Positions 1 to 10,154 of a stretch of DNA of 64,000 bases are shown here, in pieces. Both the position numbers and the translations under genes were made by a program. Within the stretch, counting starts at the first letter, position 1; each line of letters begins with the position of its first letter. The notes under the pieces are model-generated. The model was not told the origin of the DNA. It saw nothing but the letters and a program-made list of their open reading frames with translations, and did not search any database. This stretch comes from Artemia franciscana (Eukaryota; Arthropoda; Branchiopoda; Anostraca; Artemiidae). Location of the stretch: contig NC_088872.1 of the NCBI RefSeq assembly GCF_032884065.1, positions 32,122,977 to 32,186,976 on the forward strand, in the 5' to 3' direction.

Positions 1-1150
1 TTGACTATTTGCAAAAAAAAAGACCTATAAACTACTTTTTTCTAAATTCTACCCAATTTGCAAAGTACTTCGTGCTGAATTACGTATGGAAAACAGCATT
101 TTCTAAAATACAACATTGATTTTACAAATATAAAGAGGAAATAATTTTTGGCAAATAGGACTTTTTGGCTTTAAAGCTTTTTTGGAGGTAAATTGATATT
201 CCTCTATATCTCCTAAAGGTTTAATCCTGACATGATAGACACCAAAATATGGGATCTGTCTAATTAACAACTGATTTGAGGAATCATTGTTTGAACGGCT
301 ATAATAGGTTTTTCGACAAACCTTAGTCGATTATTTACATCTCGAAACAGCAACTGGAATGTTCAGACCATGCAACGTTTCTTTTAGAATATTGGGTTCT
401 CTGTATAAAATATTCAACCATTAGAAGAATTATTAATATCGAGTATGGTACTATTGAAAGTTCAAACGGATTGAACGAATACAACAACTGACGGTGACCT
501 GCGAACAAGAGGGGTGAAGGATCCATGCTCCTCTGATGGAACCATTTCAAAACGTTCCTTCATCCCATTTTTACAGTAAAATCGCCCCCGCCCTCCCTAA
601 TGTGCAAATGTATAGCCCAAATTATACATTTCACTTGTACTGTGCCATACGTCACTCTTGTGTTAATACTCAATAAATTGAAGCAACTTAATCCACGAAT
701 AAATAGTGGTACAGGAATAACGGAAAAGATCCCACATAAATGACGATAAGGATCAATCATCAGGGGCATTCCGAGGGTTGGTGGGGTCAAGAGCCAAACT
801 AACCTAATCCTACCCCCTAAAACTTACTTTAAATAACAAACAACTAACGCAATCACCTTTTTTTAATCTTGGCTGAGGCTCCCCTCGGATACGGCAGCCA
901 GGGCAACTCACTGTATTCCCCTCTTCTTCGAAGGGTCCTATGAATCACTTAGGAATTTGGTTATGGGATTCCCCCTTATGATCAAAAGTGGTTTAAATTC
1001 ATAATTTCAAATTGGTCATTCATAATGTAATCCGATCGAGGCAATTATTGAGATTTTAGTATCAAAAGATTTGACTACTCTGAATATGATTGACTTAAAT
1101 ATATATTAATTAAAAAAAAAGTTTTTCCGAGGGAAGCAAAGAGCGAAGTT
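1..1150. other. Noncoding AT-rich DNA
   Basis: No supported gene. Short open frames here lack recognisable motifs or splice context. The string taatgtgcaaatgtatagcc near 598-617 recurs at about 11290, so this stretch carries at least one piece of a dispersed repeat. If the CXXC gene at 8986-10154 continues, its downstream exons would be read on the minus strand here or beyond the left edge; none was recognised. Confidence 0.5.
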
Positions 1151-1757
1151 GAAACTTAAAACGAAAAAAACTATTACTTCCCAGCTTATCTAACATATAT
1201 CAATAATCAGGTGCAAATAAATCAATTGGTGATATTTCCCTATGTTTTTAGGATTACAGAAAACTAGCACTTTGCTAAAAACACGAAACAACATAGGAGT
1301 TTTGTTAAGGTAAATGTGAGCCATTTAAGGACACTTTAAAAAAAACAACAGTATAAAGTAAAGTAAAACAAAAGTAAAGTAAAAGTAAAACAGTATAAAA
1401 GTAAAGCATTTTAGATTGTTGCTTTATTTTATTTTTTCGTTTAATTTGGCATCACTTCTGCACAATGAGCTCTGTTCAATGATTGACTGTCGTTTCGGAT
1501 CCGAAAAGGACATTTCACCATTTTTTTTTGTAGAAAAGTTCGAAGTGAAGGAATCTTATTAGAATTAGGACTACAGACACATTTTAGAATTTGTATTACA
1601 AGTTAAAATTCTCCGTTTTATAGAGAGAATTTTTGTGTTTTCAGTAAAGTGCTAGTTTTCTGTAATCCTATTACATAGGGGAATATCACCAGTTGATTTA
1701 TTTGCACTAGTTTTAGATAGGCTGTGAAGTAGTGATTTTTGTTCGTTTTAAGTTTAA
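1151..1757. repeat. Foldback element 1 (long inverted repeat)
   Basis: The left arm (about 1151-1284) is largely the reverse complement of the right arm (about 1634-1757), with a central spacer of about 350 bp. The outer end of each arm carries a cttaaaacgaa-type sequence. The inner ends carry the gctagttttctgtaatccta block and its complement. No transposase is encoded. This looks like a nonautonomous foldback or MITE-like element, or two copies of one repeat inserted head to head. Confidence 0.75.
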
Positions 1758-1799
1758 GAGTGGAAAAAAAATTAAAACATAGTTCCGTTTCTTTTTGTA

Positions 1800-2115
1800 T
1801 TTTTTTAAAGAAGAAATAGATCTTTAATTCTTGGTTTTAAAAAATTAAATTTAGTGGAACTTAAGAAAGTAGCTCTGGGCGAGCAGCTTCGACAAAAAAG
1901 GTTAACTAAGCGAACAGGTTTGCATATCGACATGCTTGTGGAAAATTTTGCTAGCTCAACAGAAATGTCCCTTTAGGCTTAGGGAGTTATTTGACCTGTC
2001 CCTATATAGAAAAGCCATTCATTATTTAGAAATGAATCGAAATTTCAGAGGAAGATCATTACTTGTGTAGGTACAATAAATGGTATTATAAACTAATTTT
2101 GTTTTCATTGCGAAA
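1800..2115 (+). repeat. Dispersed repeat family R1, copy 1
   Basis: This copy aligns by eye with 3255-3585 along most of its length. Shared blocks include ttagggagttatttgac and agaaatgaatcgaaattt. In one frame both copies can be read as a related peptide (Gln-Lys, then LRELFD, then a conserved Glu-Met-Asn-Arg-Asn-Phe), but copy 1 has frame breaks, so it is a decayed, probably transposon-derived sequence. The family is not recognised. Confidence 0.65.
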
Positions 2116-2309
2116 ATTTTGAAAAGAATTGCCTGAATTCTCCTACAGAACTGTTTTCATTTGTTTTTCTTCCTGTTTGGATGCCCAGTCTTAAGTACGG
2201 AGAGAATAGTACAGTGGAATTGTCAAGTAATTAATTTGAACAAGTAAGTATAATAATAAGCAATCCTCCTTTTAATATACAACTTTGAGTAGTTCGAGAA
2301 CCGCAAAAC

Positions 2310-2580
2310 CTACACTTTCCAACCACTAAGTGGCAAGGGGTTAGGGTCAGGAGTGTAATTTGCTACGGGACAGAGGGGCAACTCCCCCTCCCGTACCTCA
2401 GTTTTCCCCCAGACCCCAGTCTGCCCCCTGCTGAAATGTATTTTCTCCAAACATGTTGTCAAAACAAAGATAAGCCTGCATATTTCAAGCATCCACTGAA
2501 ACGGGTGAGTTTTCTTTAGTACATCTTTACCTTTTTTATTTCTATATGGTTCGTTTTTCAGTTTTTCTGTCATTTTCACT
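2310..2580. repeat. Dispersed repeat family R2, copy 1
   Basis: Similar to 11300-11530. Both share a C-rich block (gaccccagtctgccccctgctgaaat versus gaccctagtttgcctccacccagctgaaat), then a gcctgcat or cctgcat segment, aaacgggt.agttttctttagta, and a catttttcagttttc-type end. The minus-strand open frame across this copy is a by-product of the repeat. Confidence 0.65.
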
Positions 2581-2734
2581 TGATTTGAGAAAGTTCTGGC
2601 AGGCCACTAGCCCCAGCTTTTCCACTTGAGTCATGGCATCAAAAGTGCCGTTTTAGTGCCATTCGGAACTTGCTGATGGTGGAATTTATAGGAAGGACGT
2701 AGATATGAGCAATATCTTTTACATGAGCTATTAA

Positions 2735-3240
2735 AAATCTATCTAAGGGCTAGTTGCCCTCCAATCTTTTCGGTCACTTAAAAGAGACACAAGGAAATTT
2801 ACATTCCATTCAAATAAGCCATTAAACATCTCCCTATGGTGTTCTGGTCATTCGCTAGCCCTGGTGAAAAAAAAGGAGAGACATCAGTGCTACCCATGCA
2901 AAAAGTGATTTTCCTTGGTGTTCAAGACGGAGGGCTGTAATTGTCCTACTAAAGATTTTTGACCAATTTGATTCCAATGGTGCATTTTTTATTTCGATCT
3001 GCGCCATTTTCAACGGGTTTCAGGCTCTTTTCCAAAATCACCATAAATTTCTTTTCACAATAAACTTTTACTTTTAAGATCAACCGAAACAATAGTTACC
3101 ATTCCTGATCCAGTGTCAGAGGGTAATTTCTTTTCACTAGGCAGTTTTTTTTTTACCAAAGCTTTTCCAACTTTTGGTTACTATGGGCTGTGGTTCGCTC
3201 TTTACTAGATTGTAGCTACAGCAGCAACAATGAAAATTAA
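2735..3240 (+). repeat. Dispersed repeat family R3, copy 1
   Basis: Aligns with 3885-4330 over about 450-500 bp. Shared landmarks are ctagttgccct, gttctggtcattcgctagcc, a ccattttcaa block, and actatgggc.gtggttcgctctttacta near the end. A diverged copy lies in reverse orientation at about 55010-55350. No protein motif was recognised. Confidence 0.75.
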
Positions 3241-3254
3241 AAAAAAACATATAG

Positions 3255-3585
3255 ATATCTAATTTTTCGTTTAAATATTGAAATAGATTTCCTTTGTTTT
3301 TAAAATTAAAATTAGTAGCAATTAAGCAAGTTGCTTCAAGTGAGTAGCTTCGGCACAAAATTATAACTAAGCGGACAGCTTTGCATATCCAAACATATTT
3401 GTGGCAAATCTTGCTAGGTCAACAGAAACGTGTCTTTAAGCTTAGGGAGTTATTTGACCCGTCCCTAAATAGAAAAGCCACTCATTCCTTAGAAATGAAT
3501 CGAAATTTTAAAAAAATCATTTCTTGTGTAAGTAGGATAAATAGTACTATAAAAAGGTTTGTTTTCAATAAAAAACATGATATAG
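3255..3585 (+). repeat. Dispersed repeat family R1, copy 2
   Basis: Second copy of the repeat at 1800-2115, lying between the two R3 copies. R1-R3 therefore occurs twice in the same order within 2.5 kb, which suggests either one tandem duplication of a composite unit or one long element with internal duplication. It holds a 70-codon open frame at 3381-3593 with no recognised domain. Confidence 0.65.
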
Positions 3586-3884
3586 ATCTTTAATTCTTTG
3601 TTTTAATATCGAAATAGATATCCTTCCTGGGACATGCTTTAAAAAATAAGCCTAGAAAATCACAAAAAAAAACACAGGAGGCCGACACCGATATGCCCGA
3701 TGCGATATATGTGATACCAATATGCCCGATACCGATACGCCCAATACCACGTACAGCCCTTGCCCAGGGACTATCGAGGGTCATATCATCATCAAAACCA
3801 TACTTATTGGACCTTTGAACTATGTTAAACAAAATGGCTATCTTGAAATTTTATAGGACGACGGAGAGGGGGCCTTTAGGGAGG

Positions 3885-4330
3885 GGGGCTAGTTGCCCTC
3901 TAATCTTTTCAGTCACTTAAAAAAGGTACTAGCAAATATAATTCCTGTTCAAATGAGCCATTAAACATCTCTCTATGATGTTCTGGTCATTCGCTAGCCC
4001 TGGTGATTCTCCTTGTTGTACAAAGAGGGGAACTGTAATTTCCCTATTCAAGGTTTTCGATGCTGATTCCAGTGGTATAATTTTCATTTTAATCTGACGC
4101 CATTTTCAAGGGGTTTTAGGCGTTTTTGAAATCGTCATAAATTTCTCTTCGCAATAAATTTTTACTTTTAAGACGAACCGAAATAATATTTATCATTCGT
4201 GAATCAGTGTCGGATGGCTATTTTTTTCGCTAGGTAGTTTTTCTCTAAACGCGTTTTTTAACTTTTGATTACTATGGGCCGTGGTTCGCTCTTTACTAGG
4301 TTGCAGCTACTACTGCAACCACGACTATAA
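3885..4330 (+). repeat. Dispersed repeat family R3, copy 2
   Basis: Partner of the copy at 2735-3240. It ends in a short tgcagctactactgcaacc stretch, whereas copy 1 ends in tgtagctacagcagcaac. The two copies are clearly diverged, so the duplication is not recent. Confidence 0.75.
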
Positions 4331-5106
4331 AAATACAATGGTAATTCGACATATGGTCATCTATTTAGCATCAAAAATGCAATGATTGAAAAGGGTACAT
4401 TCGTATCAAACGACTAATGTATTCACCTTACCAATTTAGCCAAATACTAAACAATTTCTATCCTTGTTAAATTAGTCTGATAAATCAATTAATATATCAC
4501 AAGACGTTTTGCGTGACAATACTAATAATGGAGTTTGGCAAGAACCTTCGACATAGTGGGATGAATGGGGGGGGCAGGGGGTCTGTTTTTCCTTTAGATT
4601 TTGATAAATAAATTTTTGAGGGTGTTTTCATTGAATGGAAATGACAACTTTGCCTCCCAGGGTATTGAAAAGTATATTTTGCCCCCTCCCCTCATAAATT
4701 TTCGTAAACTGACGCCACAGAGACAGCATAAAGTACATTTTACATTTTTTTACAAGTTCACTATCCTAAAAGACTAGTAACGTTTTACATTTTAGCTACT
4801 CAGAGGCGGTTTTAGGGGGCAGAGGGGGCACTTGCCCTGGGTGCAGAATTTTCAAAGAAACAATCTGCTGGTTATAATCATTTTGCAATTTTTGAAATTT
4901 TATCCTTATCGAAATAAAGTAAAGGGCGCAGTTGGCAGTGTATATCAGCAAATTGATTCCGAAATTTTAATTTTTACTGTCTTCATCACCATTCCTCGAA
5001 AACAAAAACAAGTAGACTGAATTAAAGCAATAATAACTTTGCCAAGGCTAAAATAGGAAAAGTCAGATTTAAATAAATGTAAAATTTTGTTAAAATTTAA
5101 CCTGAA
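4331..5106. other. Noncoding DNA with G-rich patches
   Basis: No supported gene. There are G-rich patches around 4567-4583 and 4814-4827. The string cttgccctgggtgcagaa near 4830 resembles parts of the duplicated block that follows. Confidence 0.4.
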
Positions 5107-5545
5107 AAGTTTTTGGGAGACAGAAAGGGGGGTCTAATCAAGGTTTTTCCCCGGGCGAAAGAGAGGTTAGAACCGCCATTACTGCCTACATATTCAGGTT
5201 CCATAGAATACTCCCAAACTCTTTTGATGATTTAGAAGTCCCATTTGAAGTGGACAAAGTTCGTTATCAATTGATGATAAGGAAAATTGTGACAAAGCTG
5301 GGGAGAATTCGGGACAAAGTTGGCATAGCTTTTTCAGGAGACATGGGGGGCACTAATCAAGATTTGCCCTGGGTGCAAGAGGTGCAGAACCACTATTGTT
5401 GCTACTAAATATCCTGGTTCTTTTGCTGATTATCCCAAACTCTTTTGCTGATTTGAAGTCCCCTGTGCAGTGGACAAAGTTCGCTATCAATAGCTGAAAT
5501 ACCTTTTATGCTCTGTAAATGAAAAAGAAAATTTAAAAATAGTTC
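5107..5545. repeat. Diverged tandem duplication, period about 220 bp
   Basis: Two successive units share a gggagac/ggagac start, ctaatcaag, an agaacc.cca segment, cccaaactcttttg.tgattt, aagtcccc/aagtccca, and agtggacaaagttcg. The second unit is offset by about 219-222 bp from the first. Confidence 0.6.
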
Positions 5546-6076
5546 ATGGAGCTTAAGCAAGTCCAAGGTTCTTTCGAAAAGGTAAACCAGTCTCATTCTA
5601 TTACGCACTCCATTATCTTCGGTCAATAGCCGAAAAACGTTGAGATATTTTAAGGCTTTATCAGTGATAGCCGCAAGGGTTACTATACCCTAAAATGAAC
5701 TCTGATATAGCCAGAAGGTTGCACAGACTATAAACTAACATTTTTTATATCTATGTGCTACACATAAACTGGTTTTTCGGCTATTTCAAACAGTTCTAAT
5801 CGAATATTTCGCTCTACTCATAAAACGATTATAAGCGGATTTCCAAAAGCTAACAAAATGTTTACTAAAACTTTTAAACGGAATTCTCTAACAATTCGAA
5901 GCATTAGTAAAATTCGTTGATAAGTTTTTAGCGCGAAATTAGAAAAAAAGTATTTTTTTTTTTTAAGTGGCAAATAGTCTTCGCAATCAGGTAGCAAAGA
6001 TACTGGCCGCCAGCTGGAATGGTATACGATCAAACGACCTGCGGAATCAAATATATTCTCTTTCAAAAGCTTCTTT
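5546..6076. other. Noncoding DNA
   Basis: No supported gene or recognised repeat. Two minus-strand open frames (5405-5626 and 5818-6066) have no recognisable domain and no convincing splice sites. Confidence 0.4.
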
Positions 6077-6160
6077 TTGGGTTATCGTACTAGTCTAGTG
6101 GTAAGGACTCTCCTTCCAAATGGAAGTATAGAGTCCGAATCACTGATCCGGAACGATATA
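6077..6160 (+). repeat. tRNA-Gly-like SINE head or tRNA pseudogene
   Basis: The stretch tagtctagtggtaagga matches a pol III A box and D-arm of the Gly/Glu tRNA type. It is followed by ccttccaa, the anticodon-loop sequence of tRNA-Gly(TCC), and a degraded B box (gagtccgaatcac instead of ggttcgaatcc). The anticodon and T stems do not pair well, so this is not a working tRNA gene. A T-rich run at about 6177-6193 follows. Confidence 0.5.
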
Positions 6161-6933
6161 TGTTTCAAAAATCTGATTTTTTTTTTTTTTTTCATTTATG
6201 AACTGACAATGGACGACTTTTATGTTTACAGGTCTGTGTTGCATCAATACACTTTTTTAAGCTTTTAATCATTTAAATGTTGTTTTAAATCTTTATTTGT
6301 TTTTGGAGGCCGTTTTTTAATTTTCCGCCCAATCAGTTCGTTTCTGTGAATTGTTAGTTAAAAGAAATAATTATGTTTATTAACAATTCTGTTTGTGTGA
6401 GCTGTTGTAGATAATATTACGGCTGTAGCAATAGGACGTTAAAATTTTTAAAAGAAACATATTTAAGAAAGAAGTAGCACCAAATAAATACCAAATGTGG
6501 GGGATTCTTTTGACAGTCCTAAAAACCAAGACCTGTTCAAAATTAAACTAGGTTACTACTTATGAACAAAACAGTTGTGGCAACGGACTAACAGTAGCGA
6601 GGAGCGAGCCGGCTCATAGTAACCGAAACTTTAAAAAAACGTAATTTTGATACCAATATATACATCAGCTGAATCTGATTTTTACATTGGTTTTAAATAT
6701 ACGAGTTTTATCAAATTTAGTTTTACCCATTAAAAGATACGAGCCTGACAAAATTCGCCGTATTTTCGAAAAAAGGGGAAAACACTGCCTATAAGTCATA
6801 GAATCTTAATGAAAATTACACAATCAGATTCAGCGTATCAGAAAACCCTATTGTAGAAGTTTCAGGCTCATATCTGCAAAAATGCAGAATTTTGTATTTT
6901 TTGGCCAGAAGAAAGATCTGGCCAAAAAAATGC

Positions 6934-6936
<3 letters not shown>

Positions 6937-6995
<59 letters not shown>
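6937..6995 (+). repeat. Homopolymer T run, 59 bases
   Basis: Uninterrupted T run inside the composite repeat. The short open frame that crosses it is not a gene. Confidence 0.95.
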
Positions 6996-6997
<2 letters not shown>

Positions 6998-7463
6998 GGT
7001 TGATCGTATCGATCCAGTGGTTCTATAATGTCATGAGCAGGCTCATCCTGACAAAAATTAAAAGTTCTAGTGCCCTTTTTAAGTGACCAAAAATTGAAGG
7101 GCAACTAGGCCCCTCCCACGCTCATTTTTCCCAAAGTCACCGGATCAAAATTTCAAAATAGTCATTCGTTCAGCATAGTAAAAAAATTTACTAACTATGT
7201 CTTTGAGGATCACTCAATCCCCCACAGTCTCCGGGGGAAAGGCTGCAAGTTATGAACTTTGCCCATTGTTTAAATATACTATTGGTTATTAGGTGTATAA
7301 GTGTACTGACGTTTTCAGGGGGGATTTGTTCTGTGTGTGGGGAGGGGGTTACGTGAGAGGATCTTTCCGTGGAGGAATTTATCATGGAGAAAGAGAATTT
7401 TCATGAAGGGGGCGCTGGATTCACCAGCATTGTTTAAACAAAAATGATAAATGAAATAATTTT

Positions 7464-8543
7464 TTTTCAACAGAAAGTAAGAAATAACACTAAAACTTAA
7501 AACGAAGGGAAATTATTATGTGTAGGAGGGGATTCGTCCCCTCCTCAATACCTCACTCTTTGCGCTGAAGTATTTTTCGTAATTTCAAAAGAGCTATTTA
7601 TTCTAATTAAACGGCCTTTGTGATTAAGGGGTCATTCTTAAAGAATTGGAACAAAATTCGAACTTTAGAGTAAACAGCGAGGTATTGAAGAGGGGGCGAA
7701 CCCCCTCGTATACGTTATCAAAATATACAAATATAGAAGTTTATTGCGTAAGTTAATTTGTAAGTTACGTGTATTTATTACTAATAAAAACATTCTTAAA
7801 ATAGAATTAAAAGTTCTAGTGGACTTTCAAAGTAACAAAAAAAATGGAGGGTAACTAGGCCTCCTCCCCGCCCCTTTTTTCTCAAAATTGTCCGATCAAA
7901 ACTTTGAGAAAGCCATTTAGCCAAAAAAAGCAAACTTTATATGCAAATTTCGTTTTAATTATTCATGTACCAAATCAAAACCTGCATTAATTGGAAAACA
8001 TTCTGAAACTAAATAGAAAAAAAAACAAGTTTTTTCAACTGAAAGTAAGGAGCAACATTAAAACTTAAAACGAACAGAAATTCTTACGTATATAAGGGGC
8101 TTAATCCCCTCCTCAGTACCTCGCTCTTCACGCTAAAGTATTTTTAGCAATTTCAAAAGAGCTATTTATTCTAATTAAACGGCCTTCGTGATTCAAGGAT
8201 CATTCTTAAAGAATTGGAAGAAAATAAAACCTTAGCGTAGAGAGCGAGGCATTAACAAAGGGGCGAACCCCCTCATACGTAATAAAAATATACAAATATA
8301 GAAGTTCGTTACGTAAGTTTGTAAGTTACGTATATTTATTACTAATAAAAACGTTCTTTCTTGAGGGCAATTACGCCCCCTCCCCCGTCTCTTTTTTCTC
8401 AAAGTCGTCCGATCAAAACTTTGAGAAAGCCATTAAGCCCAAAAAAGTAAAATTAACATGCAAATTTCGTTTTAATTATTCATGTACGTTGAGCCAAAAT
8501 CTGCATTAATTCAAAAAACGTTCGGAAATTAAATGAAAAACAA
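7464..8543. repeat. Two direct repeat units, about 568 and 512 bp
   Basis: Unit 1 starts at about 7464 and unit 2 at about 8032. Shared landmarks include gaaagtaag, aaacttaaaacga, the C-rich gtcccctcct or tcccctcct, tttcaaaagagctatttatt, ctaattaaacggcctt, atatacaaatatagaagtt, ttgtaagttacgt, ccgatcaaaactttgaga, and gcaaatttcgttttaatta. Each unit contains a short internal inverted pair (tcctcaatacctcactcttt against the gcgaggtattgaagaggggg class). Confidence 0.85.
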
Positions 8544-8808
8544 ATTTTTTAGCTGAAAGTAAGGAGCGACGTTAAAGCTTAAAACGAGCAGAAATTATTC
8601 AGTGTATGAAAAGGGCTGTGCACTCCTCAATGCCCCGCTCTTTACGCTAAAGTTTGACTCTTTCTCACAACTCTACTTTTGAAAACAATAAAACACTTTA
8701 GCGTAAGGAGCAGGGCATTGAGGAGGGGTCATACCCTTTCATATACAGAATAATTTCTGTTTGTTTTAAGTTTTATGGTCGCTCCTTACTTTCAGTTAAA
8801 AAAAAAAC
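8543..8808. repeat. Foldback element 2, arms about 110 bp
   Basis: The left arm (about 8543-8655) runs from agctgaaagtaaggagcgac through cttaaaacgagcagaaatta to ctttacgctaaag. The right arm (about 8691-8808) is its near reverse complement, from ctttagcgtaaggagc to gtcgctccttactttcagtt. The loop is about 35 bp. It ends about 180 bp from the donor of the CXXC exon and so lies in that gene's intron. Confidence 0.85.
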
Positions 8809-8980
8809 AAACGTGTCTTTGAAAAATGAGGAATTACACAGTAACAGTGGGGGGGAGATTTATTTCTCGTCAAAATAGTAATTTCTCTTATTTTTTGCTT
8901 TGTTCCCAGCAGTTGTAGGCAAGTTAAAAATTTGCAATATAAATCTACGAGATGCAAATCAAATAAAAAATCAAAAAGTA

Positions 8981-8988
8981 CATACCTT
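8981..8988 (-). promoter_or_regulatory. Tet: Splice donor of the CXXC exon
   Basis: Minus strand aag|gtatg. It follows a complete codon shortly after the eighth cysteine. Without splicing, the frame closes after four further residues. Confidence 0.85.
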
Positions 8989-10154
8989 TGGCTTCTTTTC
9001 AGTTAATTTGGCACATCGTCTCATTTTACAAATTTGGTGACTTTTATCATTTTTACAGGGGGCACATTCCCCACAATTGTCTTTTTTCATACAACCCGCA
9101 CACTCACCACAACGTTTTCGTTTCTTTTTTACAGGTCTATCATCATCACATCCTGGTATAGAATCTATGTCAGACATTACCATACTATTGGAACGGAATC
9201 CTTCAACAAGCCCAGACATCATACCCATTTCTGAGCTTGAGATCGATGGCACTTGGGCAGCGGTTTCTCCGGGCTGTTCTAAGGCAGACAGTTCAACTCT
9301 AGGTTTCCTCCTCCTATCAGGTTTTTCAACAGGACTTGATGTTATTCTGGGGTTTTCTGGGAACTGTCTCGATAGAAAATGTTCAGTTTGAGGAGGAGGA
9401 GGAGGAAATGGTTTATTTTCTTTCACTCGTTCAGGTACTATAGTCGGAGATTTGTTAGGAGTCACTATAGCTCCTCCTGTTCCACTCAGCAAAGTGATAT
9501 GTTTTTCTTCGTAATTTGAAGGAGATGGTTCCTTCGTCGAAGGTGGTGCACTTTGTAAACTCGTCGGAGGATGTTGTAAGAACACAGGTATAGTATGAGG
9601 CAAAGATGGCTCTTGACCAGGAATGTATGCAGGAAACTGCGACTGAAAAGAAGGCAGTCGAGGATTATTAAGTGCAGCAAATGTGTCCTGAAAATTGTTA
9701 GGTGTAGCTTGGGAAGCCTCTGATGATGGTGGGGCCTCAATTTTTCCAAGCTCCAGTATTGTGGGACTTCCTTGGTCATTTTTACTCTCCCAGGGTCTGT
9801 ACTGAACGTTCCCATTCTGATTTTGCTGCCCTGGCGTATTAGGATTAGATAAATCCGTTAAACGAGCAGTAAGATTTTCTCCATAGAAGTCCCAAGTTTG
9901 ACCAGAAACAACAGGCAGTCCTATGTCAAGTAATCTTCCAGTTAATCCTTCAAAATCACTTTCGACGCCAAAAGTACTAAATGGCGGTAGCGATTTACTC
10001 GGATCATCGTGGAAGCCAAGTCCCAAATTGAAACTTAAGCTGTCGTGCATAAACAGCCCAGGGGAAGTCAATGAAAAGCCTGACCCAGCTGGACCTGATC
10101 CTGAGCTGCTGCTACTCTGTCCATCACCCATTGTGTCTCCCGTCGCTGGGTCAC
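8986..10154 (-). CDS. Tet: TET-type CXXC zinc-finger protein, internal exon
   Basis: This is an open exon of 1169 bp. Read on the minus strand it starts after a pyrimidine-rich acceptor (ttatctcttttag, AG at 10156-10155) and ends at the donor aag|gtatgt (GT at 8985-8984), with phase 1 in and phase 0 out. An in-frame ATG at 10170 lies inside the acceptor tract, so a start there is possible only if that intron is not removed. About 340 residues of Ser/Pro/Gln/Asn-rich, probably disordered sequence precede a C-terminal basic KKKRKR stretch and eight cysteines spaced C-x2-C-x2-C-x5-C-x2-C-x2-C-x8-C-x4-C, with SHQICK before the seventh. This is the TET/CXXC4/CXXC5 subtype, lacking the KFGG motif of MLL, KDM2 and DNMT1. 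Such fingers bind CpG-containing DNA in the nucleus, and TET proteins oxidise 5-methylcytosine. A separate CXXC4/5-like gene is the alternative. The catalytic domain was not found in the window. Confidence 0.82.

Larger units (their letters stand above)
6590..8808. repeat. Long composite interspersed repeat (about 2.2 kb)
   Basis: The left end begins near a gtagcgaggagcgagccggctcatagtaaccga-like block (start 6590), which recurs at 25567-25640, so this part is a dispersed family. The body contains a 59-T run (6937-6995), a block with ttaaaagttctagtgccctttttaagtgacca, then two direct units and a terminal foldback listed separately. No transposase, helicase or RT was recognised, so it would be nonautonomous. 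Confidence 0.6.

Noticed and set aside
6077..6160. Possible functional tRNA-Gly
   Set aside because: The anticodon and T stems do not pair, and the B box is damaged.
6892..7086. 64-codon plus frame through the T run
   Set aside because: More than 18 of its residues are Phe from the homopolymer; it lies inside a dispersed repeat.
9034..9391. Plus-strand frames opposite the CXXC exon
   Set aside because: Shadows of the real minus-strand exon; no motif of their own.
9486..9815. Second minus-strand frame within the CXXC exon
   Set aside because: Different frame of the same exon; its sequence has no domain, while the main frame carries the CXXC finger.
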